From assembly GCA_002420305.1 (NCBI GenBank), contig DIHT01000101.1, forward strand, positions 1 through 5,831: DNA of 5,831 nucleotides. Direction: 5' to 3'. Position 1 is the stretch's first letter, and every line of letters begins with the position of its first letter. Below are positions 1-5,831 of this stretch, one piece after another. Position numbers and translations under genes: made by a program. The notes beneath the pieces were generated by a model, which was given only the letters and a program-made list of their open reading frames with translations, was not told where the DNA came from and ran no database searches. The DNA comes from Akkermansiaceae bacterium UBA5689 (GTDB lineage: Bacteria > Verrucomicrobiota > Verrucomicrobiia > Verrucomicrobiales > Akkermansiaceae).

Positions 1-3000
1 CCAACTGGAAGGCCTCGAATCCCTTCGCATCGTCCAGCGCTATGACCTCGAGGGCCTCAAGAAAGATCAGTTTGAGTCTGCCACCCGCCTGATTCTCTCC
101 GAACCTCAAGTCGACACGGTCAGCAGCGAACTCTCGATCGGAAATGATGAACAGTGGTTCGCAGTCGAATATCTCCCCGGGCAATTCGACCAGCGCGCAG
201 ACTCTGCAGCCCAGTGCGTTCAGATCCTGACCCAACAACAGCGGCCACTCATCGCCTCGGCCCAGGTCATTATCCTGAAGGGGCCTCTGAAAGAGAACGA
301 TCTCATCCGGATCAAGGATTTTATCATCAACAAGGTCGACTCCCGTGAGGCCCCTCTCGAACCGCCGGAGACCCTCGCCCTGACACCCTCTCCTCCTCCA
401 GATGTCGAGATCCTCTCGGGGTTTCGGGAACGCGACGAATCAACCCTTGCAACCCTCCGAGCGAACCTTGGCCTCGCCATGTCAGTGGCCGACCTCGCCT
501 TCTGTCGGGACTACTTCCGGGATGAGGAGCAACGAGACCCGACGATCACCGAGATCCGGATGCTGGACACCTACTGGTCCGACCACTGTCGCCACACCAC
601 GTTTCTTACAAAGATCGAAGAAGTATCCTTCGACCCCGGCACTGATGCGATTCAGGAGAGCTATCAGCTCTACCAATCGGCCCGCGAATTCGTCTACGGT
701 GAGGACCAACGACCCATCACCCTGATGGACATCGCGCTTCTTGGGATGAAGCAACTCCGGAAGTCCGGTGAGCTTGCCAATTTAGAGGTCTCTCGTGAGA
801 TCAATGCCGCCAGCATCGTAGTTCCAGTCGATGTGGATGGCCGAGAGGAGGAATGGTTGGTGATGTTTAAGAATGAGACTCACAACCACCCCACTGAGAT
901 TGAGCCCTTCGGCGGCGCCGCAACCTGTCTCGGCGGCGCCATCCGAGACCCCCTCTCGGGGCGATCCTACGTCTACCAGGCCATGCGGGTGACTGGCGCA
1001 GGTGATCCAAGAGTTCCTTTTGAAAAGACCCTCCCGGGCAAACTGCCCCAGCGGAAGATCTGCCAGGTTGCCGCTCATGGTTACAGCTCTTACGGCAACC
1101 AGATCGGCCTTCCCACTGGTCAGGTGTCCGAGGTCTATCACCCCGGCTATGTCGCCAAGCGCATGGAAGTAGGAGCGGTGATTGCGGCCGCCCCACGAGA
1201 AAACGTCTTCCGGGGAGAACCTGCCCCGGGGGATGCTATCCTTCTGATTGGCGGACGAACCGGCCGCGATGGGGTTGGCGGAGCAACCGGCTCCTCCAAG
1301 GAGCATACCGATACCGCCCTCGAAAACAGCGCTGAAGTCCAGAAGGGAGACGCCCCCACCGAGCGCAAGATCCAGCGGCTTTTCCGTAACCCGGAATTCG
1401 CGAAGCGCATCAAGGTCTGTAACGACTTTGGAGCGGGCGGCGTCTCGGTCGCCATTGGAGAGATCGCAGACAGCCTCGAGATCGACCTCGATAAGGTTCC
1501 CAAGAAATACGACGGCCTCGATGGCACTGAGCTAGCCATCTCTGAATCTCAGGAACGGATGGCCATCCTCGTGGAGGCTACCGATATCGACTTCTTCACC
1601 GCAGAAGCCGACAAGGAGAATCTCGAGTGCACCCACGTAGCCAACGTAGCCGATCACGGACGACTCCGTATCAGCTGGAGGGGGAAACCGGTGGTAGATC
1701 TGAGCCGTCAGTTTCTTGATACCAACGGCGTGCAGGGCAGCGGGCGTGTTCAAGTAACTGCACCCTCCCAGGAGAGCCCCCTTGGTAAGGCTATTGAATC
1801 GGTCTCTGGGAGCGGAAGTCTCGAGGACCAGTTCGCCGCGGTCCTCTCGGACCTGAACTCCGCAAGCCAGAAAGGGCTGGGGGAAATGTTTGATGGCTCA
1901 GTGGGCGCCGGCACGGTGCTGTGGCCCTTTGGTGGCGCCACTCAGTCTACCCCACCTGACGCGATGGCCTGCAAGATCCCCCTGCTGAAAGGGGAAACCG
2001 ATACCTGCACCCTGATGAGCTGGGGCTTCAACCCCCGGATTGCAAGCTGGAGCCCTTACCACGGAGCCATTTACGCCGTCACCGAATCCGTTTGCAGAAT
2101 TGTCTCCACCGGAGGCCAGCTTTCCGACATCCGCCTCACCTTGCAGGAGTATTTCGAGAAGCTCCACGACGACCCCCGACGCTGGGGCAAGCCCTTCAGC
2201 GCTCTCCTTGGGGCTTATCACGTGCAAAACGCCCTCAGACTGGCTGCCATCGGGGGTAAGGACAGCATGTCGGGCTCATTTAACGACCTTGATGTCCCTC
2301 CCACCCTGGTCTCCTTCGCGGTTGCCCCAGCTAAATGCAGCACCACCATCTCCCCGGAATTTAAGAAGACAGGGAGCATCGTTTCACTTGTCAGTGTCCC
2401 TCGTGACACCCACCTGCGACCCGATTTTGAGGCCCTGAAGCGCATCGCCAAGCAACTCCATGAACTCTCCTCGACTGGCGAGATCCTCTCCATGCACAGC
2501 CTCGGAGAAGGTGGACTTGCCGCAGGACTGGTTCAGATGGCCGCCGGAAACGAAATCGGGTTTCGAGCTGACGATCCGACCAAAGCATCCGAGCTGTTCC
2601 ACGAGCGCTACGCCTCCTTCCTGGTCGAATCTAGCCAGCCCCTGGAGATGGAAGGCGCGCTCCCTATTGGGAAAACTCACTCTTCTCCAAGCATAGATTT
2701 AGGATCCGAGTCATTGCCTATTAGTGACTTGCTTCATACATGGCAATCGCCACTCGAGGAGATCTATCGAACCCAGACAGACTCGCCTCACCAGACGATG
2801 GAAACCTTCCGTTACCGTGAAGGACCCCGGATTGCCCCCCCTAAAAGCGGAGCAGCACGCCCCCTCGCAATCATCCCTACCTTCCCGGGGACCAACTCAG
2901 AGTATGACTCTGCCCGCTCGATCCGGGACGCAGGAGGAGAAGCGGAAATCCTCGTTTTTCGAAATCTCACCTCCCAGGCCGTAGATGAATCCCTCCGGGC

Positions 3001-3655
3001 CCTTGCCTCAGCCATCCGGAGAGCCCAAATCCTTTTCATACCGGGCGGATTCAGCGCCGGTGACGAGCCGGACGGATCCGGCAAATTCATTGCCACGGTG
3101 CTGCGTAGTCCAGTCGTCCGTGATGCGGTCATGGAACTCCTGACCGAACGGGATGGGCTGGCCCTCGGAATCTGCAATGGCTTCCAAGCCTTGGTTAAGA
3201 CCGGCCTCGTGCCTTATGGCGAGATACGGGATCCCGAACCTGATGCCCCCACTCTCACCTTCAACGATATCGGGCGCCATGTCTCCTGCTATGTGACCAC
3301 TCGGATCGCCTCCAATCTCTCGCCCTGGCTCAGCCGCTGCGAGGTCGATGACCTCCATCGCATCCCGGTATCTCATGGTGAGGGTAAGTTTTACGCCTCT
3401 TCCGAGCAGATCCTAGAACTCTCCACCAGAGGCCAGATCGCAACTCAATATTGCGATCCAGAGGGAACTCCCGGAATGGACATTTCTCACAATCCTAACG
3501 GGTCTCTTTTCGCGATTGAGGGGATCACCAGCCCCTGCGGCCGGGTTCTTGGTAAGATGGCCCACTCCGAGCGTCGCGGCACGAATGTTGGCCGGAACAT
3601 ACCAGGGGAGAAACACCAGCCGCTCTTCGAGAGCGGGATAGAATATTTCCAGTAG
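1..3655 (+). CDS. purL: Phosphoribosylformylglycinamidine synthase, large single-chain form (5' partial)
   Basis: This enzyme converts FGAR, glutamine and ATP to FGAM in cytoplasmic de novo purine synthesis. The frame is open from position 2, giving 1,217 visible residues; the start is off the left edge. Residue numbers count from position 2. A PurS-like N-terminal part (about 1-105) contains EYLPGQFDQRADSAAQC. A linker domain has YWSDHCRHT (from 191). The first AIR-synthase-like half has ETHNHPTEIEPFGGAAT with the active-site His near 294-296, then GGRTGRDGVGGATG (about 417). The second half has GGKDSMSG (751-758) and LGEGGLAAG (834-842). A class I glutaminase domain starts near 954: PGGFSAGDEPDGSGK (about 1015), nucleophile Cys1058 in GICNGFQ, and His1188/Glu1190 in AHSER. 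The family runs to about 1,240 residues, so roughly 20-35 residues are missing. All catalytic motifs are intact and no frameshift is seen. Separate purS and purQ genes should not be needed. The ATG at 479 is internal. The family assignment is near certain. Confidence 0.97.
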   Translation, partial: QLEGLESLRIVQRYDLEGLKKDQFESATRLILSEPQVDTVSSELSIGNDEQWFAVEYLPGQFDQRADSAAQCVQILTQQQRPLIASAQVIILKGPLKENDLIRIKDFIINKVDSREAPLEPPETLALTPSPPPDVEILSGFRERDESTLATLRANLGLAMSVADLAFCRDYFRDEEQRDPTITEIRMLDTYWSDHCRHTTFLTKIEEVSFDPGTDAIQESYQLYQSAREFVYGEDQRPITLMDIALLGMKQLRKSGELANLEVSREINAASIVVPVDVDGREEEWLVMFKNETHNHPTEIEPFGGAATCLGGAIRDPLSGRSYVYQAMRVTGAGDPRVPFEKTLPGKLPQRKICQVAAHGYSSYGNQIGLPTGQVSEVYHPGYVAKRMEVGAVIAAAPRENVFRGEPAPGDAILLIGGRTGRDGVGGATGSSKEHTDTALENSAEVQKGDAPTERKIQRLFRNPEFAKRIKVCNDFGAGGVSVAIGEIADSLEIDLDKVPKKYDGLDGTELAISESQERMAILVEATDIDFFTAEADKENLECTHVANVADHGRLRISWRGKPVVDLSRQFLDTNGVQGSGRVQVTAPSQESPLGKAIESVSGSGSLEDQFAAVLSDLNSASQKGLGEMFDGSVGAGTVLWPFGGATQSTPPDAMACKIPLLKGETDTCTLMSWGFNPRIASWSPYHGAIYAVTESVCRIVSTGGQLSDIRLTLQEYFEKLHDDPRRWGKPFSALLGAYHVQNALRLAAIGGKDSMSGSFNDLDVPPTLVSFAVAPAKCSTTISPEFKKTGSIVSLVSVPRDTHLRPDFEALKRIAKQLHELSSTGEILSMHSLGEGGLAAGLVQMAAGNEIGFRADDPTKASELFHERYASFLVESSQPLEMEGALPIGKTHSSPSIDLGSESLPISDLLHTWQSPLEEIYRTQTDSPHQTMETFRYREGPRIAPPKSGAARPLAIIPTFPGTNSEYDSARSIRDAGGEAEILVFRNLTSQAVDESLRALASAIRRAQILFIPGGFSAGDEPDGSGKFIATVLRSPVVRDAVMELLTERDGLALGICNGFQALVKTGLVPYGEIRDPEPDAPTLTFNDIGRHVSCYVTTRIASNLSPWLSRCEVDDLHRIPVSHGEGKFYASSEQILELSTRGQIATQYCDPEGTPGMDISHNPNGSLFAIEGITSPCGRVLGKMAHSERRGTNVGRNIPGEKHQPLFESGIEYFQ
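3620..3636. terminator. Possible hairpin between convergent genes, inside the purL 3' end
   Basis: A perfect 7-bp GC-rich inverted repeat with a 3-nt loop (CCGCTCT, TCG, AGAGCGG) lies 17 bp before the purL stop and about 30 bp past the stop of the minus-strand ATPase gene. On the minus strand it is followed by a weak T-containing stretch (CTGGTGTTTCTCC); on the plus strand there is no T tract. The minus strand is therefore the likelier direction if it terminates anything. It is also coding sequence, so it may be chance. This is a weak call. Confidence 0.25.
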
Positions 3656-3664
3656 GAGCGTTTC

Positions 3665-4315
3665 TCAGCTCTGCAACTCTCGGCTTCTAATCGAGCCATC
3701 CTCCATTCGCAGGACACAGTCAGCGAGTTGCTCGGCCTCCTGACTGCTGTGCGTCACATGGAGAACAGTAATTGCGTGCTTCACCTGAACCCTCTTGAGA
3801 AGGGACATCATATCGTCGCGCATGTCTTCATCGAGAGCGGAGATCGGCTCATCGAGGAGAAGCACTCTCGGCTCGATCGCAAGGGCTCGCCCAAGGGCCA
3901 CTCTCTGCCGCTCTCCACCAGAAAGACCATGAATCGTTCGCTCCAACAGGTGAGCAACCCCAAGATCTTCAGCGAGACGGGAAACCACCTCTGCGACCCG
4001 CTTATTCCCTTCCCGGCGAACCTGTAATCCGAAACCGATCTGCTCCGCTACCGTCATACTGGGAAAAAGGGCTCCATCCTGAGGCACATATCCGATCTGA
4101 CGCTCGCCGGGGAGCATCCTGGTAACGTCTACATCAGCTACCAGCACGACCCCTTGATCTGGCTGCCGCAAACCACATATAATTTCCAATACTGTGGTCT
4201 TGCCGCATCCCGTAGCTCCCATGAGAACGGCATATTTGCCGTCAGGAATCCGACAACTTACGCCCTCGAGCGCAAACTGATCGACCTTCCAGGAGACATT
4301 CTGCAGTTCAACCAT
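3665..4315 (-). CDS. ABC transporter ATP-binding protein, ModC-like without TOBE domain
   Basis: This 216-residue nucleotide-binding subunit would hydrolyse ATP at the cytoplasmic face to drive the importer encoded just upstream. All core motifs are visible: Walker A GATGCGKTT (33-41), Q-loop Gln79 in GYVPQD, signature LSGGERQRVALGRAL (131-145), Walker B VLLLDEP (151-157) with catalytic Glu156, D-loop SALD (159-162) and switch His189 in HVTHS. The protein ends about 25 residues after the H-loop. It therefore lacks the C-terminal TOBE/Mop-type domain that takes full ModC or CysA proteins to about 350 residues and binds regulatory oxyanion in ModC. It starts with ATG, 14 bp after the permease stop, behind a good ribosome-binding site. 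It is the last gene of the operon and its stop lies 9 bp from the purL stop. The ATPase role is certain; the substrate is inferred only from the neighbours. Confidence 0.95.
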   Translation of the reverse strand: MVELQNVSWKVDQFALEGVSCRIPDGKYAVLMGATGCGKTTVLEIICGLRQPDQGVVLVADVDVTRMLPGERQIGYVPQDGALFPSMTVAEQIGFGLQVRREGNKRVAEVVSRLAEDLGVAHLLERTIHGLSGGERQRVALGRALAIEPRVLLLDEPISALDEDMRDDMMSLLKRVQVKHAITVLHVTHSSQEAEQLADCVLRMEDGSIRSRELQS

Positions 4316-4318
4316 TGT

Positions 4319-4325
4319 TCCCTCT
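4319..4325 (-). promoter_or_regulatory. Ribosome-binding site of the ATPase gene
   Basis: On the minus strand AGAGGGA lies 3 nt before the ATG at 4315, with the AGAGG core about 5 nt away. It sits in the 14-bp gap after the permease stop. It supports the chosen ATPase start and translation from a shared transcript. Confidence 0.6.
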
Positions 4326-4329
4326 GTTG

Positions 4330-5163
4330 TTACCAGCGCTCCCCCGCCACTCTCATTGCGACCAGCACTATCATCGCGAAGAAGACCATCAACAAACTTA
4401 CTCCTATTGCGCCCTCTAGATTGCCCACGCTCAGCTCAAGCCAGACCGTAGTTGGCAGGACCTCCGTCTTCATCCGGGTTGCTCCGGCAAAGACAAGAAC
4501 CGGACCAAACTCTCCAAGACTGCGAGCCCATGCCACACTGGCCGCGGCCACCATACCTTTACCAGCCGCAGGAAGAGTCACTCTCCACAAGGCTCCTCCC
4601 CTGCTACAGCCGAGGGTCATCGCTACATCCTCTGGACGCTGCGACAACTGATCAAAGGTGCCACGCATAGTCCGAATAGCAAAGGCTACCCCAATCACAA
4701 ACTGAGCGAGCACCACCCCAAACACGGTGTAGGTGAAGGGAATCACAGAATCCACAAACCCTCCCATCCGAGTCTGGAAGAGGATCAGAAGACAGAGCCC
4801 AATCACCATTGGAGGCAATACTATCGGGATATCGAGAATGGACTCTACGAGCGCTTTCCCAAAGAATTTCCGGCGGGCCAAAAGGTAGCCTATGGGCACT
4901 GCCGTCAGGAGGGAAAGTAGTGCCGTGAGAGAGCAGGTCAGAAGACTGAGATAGATGGAGTGCTGGATCTCCCGCGACTGGAGGGCACTGAGGAGATCGC
5001 CGGGAGTGCTGTGGACCGCAGTAGCGACCAGCATCGCGACAATAAAAAGGACATACCCGGCAGTCGCGAGGGAGATTAGGAACCAAAAGCGAGCATTGGG
5101 ATCACGACTCAGGCGTAACATGAAATGCCATGGAGCCCTCAGGAATTTCACCAGCCGACTCAT
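4330..5163 (-). CDS. ABC transporter permease, ModB/CysU family
   Basis: This integral inner-membrane subunit would form the translocation path of an oxyanion importer. From the ATG at 5163 it has 277 residues. It has a basic N-terminal tail of about 25 residues, then hydrophobic segments near 27-50, 68-97, 111-130, 142-164 and 252-272, with a further one likely at about 203-228. The IPIVLPPMVIG stretch (112-122) matches the conserved ModB VLPP region. The cytoplasmic EAA loop that docks on the ATPase is EDVAMTLGCSRGGALWRVTLP (178-198, Gly at 185). It is followed by the ModB-like LGEFGPVLVFAGATRMKTEV (216-235). ModB proteins are usually near 230 residues, so this one is longer, mainly at the N-terminus. 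An in-frame GTG at 5193 would add ten residues and overlap the upstream gene by 28 bp. The ATG leaves a 2-bp gap but has no clear Shine-Dalgarno; the GTG has a weak GGA about 10 nt upstream. The family is firm; molybdate, tungstate or sulfate cannot be told apart. Confidence 0.9.
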   Translation of the reverse strand: MSRLVKFLRAPWHFMLRLSRDPNARFWFLISLATAGYVLFIVAMLVATAVHSTPGDLLSALQSREIQHSIYLSLLTCSLTALLSLLTAVPIGYLLARRKFFGKALVESILDIPIVLPPMVIGLCLLILFQTRMGGFVDSVIPFTYTVFGVVLAQFVIGVAFAIRTMRGTFDQLSQRPEDVAMTLGCSRGGALWRVTLPAAGKGMVAAASVAWARSLGEFGPVLVFAGATRMKTEVLPTTVWLELSVGNLEGAIGVSLLMVFFAMIVLVAMRVAGERW

Positions 5164-5165
5164 GC

Positions 5166-5831
5166 CTAGGGTTTCGTGGGCTTCAGAAGCCACGGCGGAA
5201 TTTCCAGCTCAGAGCTTTTCACCGGCTTCTGGTCCTCAATCCAGGTAAATCCGCTCGCTTCAAACCGAGCGCGATTCTTCTGCATGAAGGCAAGGAGTCG
5301 CGCCCCTAGAAGCCTGCGGGGGGAATCCACCCGTACAGCGAAGGGCTGGACCGCCCTCGCTCCCTCGTGATCAATCCTGATGAAGTCCAGATACTCCTCT
5401 GCCAGCTTGTAATTCACCTCGTAAACCACCACCGCATCAAGACTTCGGGTCCGAATCTGATTGATCAGAAGGTCAGCTGTCGGCACTTCCGCCCGCACAT
5501 TACGCCGAACCGCCTCCTCCAGGGCAGACTGCTTCAGCATTCCCGCCGTCATGAACCCCAAGGTCGACTGCTGGGCATTATTGATGCCCACCTTGAGTTC
5601 GGGCCCTCCAAGATCTGCCAGAGTCCGGATGTTCTTGGGATTACCCTTGGGAACCGCAATGCCGATGACGGTCTGGGTGAGCATGACCGCCTCAGGAAAG
5701 CTCTCTTCAACCGGCGGTACAAAACAGAGATCACAGGCGTAATAGGCATCAGGAAAGCGTGGATTGGAGGTATCATTCATGGCCTGCATAGCGGCACACA
5801 GAACCCCACAGCCGTTGAACATCGTGTCAAC
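5166..5831 (-). CDS. Substrate-binding protein of oxyanion ABC transporter, ModA-like (5' partial)
   Basis: The visible 221 residues are the C-terminal part of an extracytoplasmic solute-binding protein; the start and any signal peptide or lipobox lie off the right edge. Residue numbers count from position 5831. ModA-type landmarks include FPDAYYACD (about 26-34; compare PADLFISAD in ModA), a hinge-like VIGIAVPKGNPKNIRTLADL (about 55-74), VGINNAQQSTLGF (about 80-92) and LDAVVVYEVNY, whose VVY matches the position of the ligand tyrosine in ModA. Cys8, Cys12, Cys33 and Cys36 lie in the first 36 visible residues. Cys8 falls in a Gly-Cys-Gly that replaces the serine-rich anion loop of ModA. The ATG at 5822 is internal, because the frame stays open to the edge. 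The gene ends 2 bp before the permease ATG. Family membership is likely; the ligand (molybdate, tungstate, sulfate or another anion) is unknown. Confidence 0.85.
   Translation of the reverse strand, partial: VDTMFNGCGVLCAAMQAMNDTSNPRFPDAYYACDLCFVPPVEESFPEAVMLTQTVIGIAVPKGNPKNIRTLADLGGPELKVGINNAQQSTLGFMTAGMLKQSALEEAVRRNVRAEVPTADLLINQIRTRSLDAVVVYEVNYKLAEEYLDFIRIDHEGARAVQPFAVRVDSPRRLLGARLLAFMQKNRARFEASGFTWIEDQKPVKSSELEIPPWLLKPTKP

Noticed and set aside
154..348. Small plus-strand open frame near the left edge
   Set aside because: It overlaps the true purL frame, is Arg/Pro-rich as expected of a shadow, and has no supporting motif.
909..940. Direct repeat of an 11-bp TCGGCGGCGCC, spaced 21 bp
   Set aside because: Both copies encode Gly-Gly-Ala of the conserved PurL FGGAAT...LGGAIRD motif, so protein constraint explains it.
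782..1306. A 174-codon minus-strand open frame inside purL
   Set aside because: It lies opposite the most conserved FGAM synthase motifs, has no recognisable domain and is a codon-bias shadow of purL.
2640..2790. Slightly AT-richer, less conserved stretch in purL, considered as an insertion
   Set aside because: The frame is intact and the sequence fits the expected variable linker (an IGKT segment, then a W...LEEIY segment) before the glutaminase domain.
3656..3671. Short GAGC/GCTC inverted repeat across the intergenic gap
   Set aside because: The stem is only 4 bp with no T tract on either strand, too weak to call a terminator.
4154..4651. Plus-strand open frame opposite the ATPase and permease genes
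   Set aside because: It spans two confidently identified genes on the other strand and its translation shows no domain or motif.

Overview
The window holds four protein-coding genes on two convergent transcription units and almost no non-coding DNA. It is moderately GC-rich, with C or G favoured at third codon positions. The plus strand carries most of a large single-chain purL, which enters from the left edge. The minus strand carries a molybdate/tungstate-type ABC importer operon, which enters from the right edge. Both outer genes are cut by the window ends.

Region 1-3655 (+): phosphoribosylformylglycinamidine (FGAM) synthase, purine biosynthesis step 4. It is the long one-polypeptide form, with PurS-like, two AIR-synthase-like and glutaminase parts fused. 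The open frame continues upstream of the ATG at 479 to the window edge with clear family sequence, so the real start lies left of position 1. The variant resembles the roughly 1,240-residue form known from Bacteroidetes, clostridia and some other groups.

Region 3656-3664: a 9-bp gap between the two convergent stop codons. The only plausible terminator-like hairpin lies inside the 3' end of purL.

Region 3665-5831 (-): read right to left, a periplasmic-type substrate-binding protein (N-terminus missing), a ModB/CysU-type permease and a short ATPase without the C-terminal regulatory domain usual in ModC. The three genes are packed with gaps of 2 and 14 bp, so they are very likely one operon. 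Together they would form an oxyanion importer: the binding protein delivers the ligand, the permease forms the channel, and the ATPase drives transport. The anion cannot be fixed from the sequence. The binding protein has Gly-Cys-Gly where ModA has its serine-rich oxyanion-binding loop, plus a second Cys pair, which makes the substrate the main open question.

Organism: a bacterium. The PurL type together with this binding-protein/permease style would suit the Planctomycetes-Verrucomicrobia-Chlamydiae group (Verrucomicrobiota is my best guess). This is a weak inference from recollected family resemblance, with no marker gene to support it. I see no RNA genes, CRISPR, insertion sequences or phage genes, and no convincing new multi-gene system. 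The most notable point is the unusual binding-protein ligand region.
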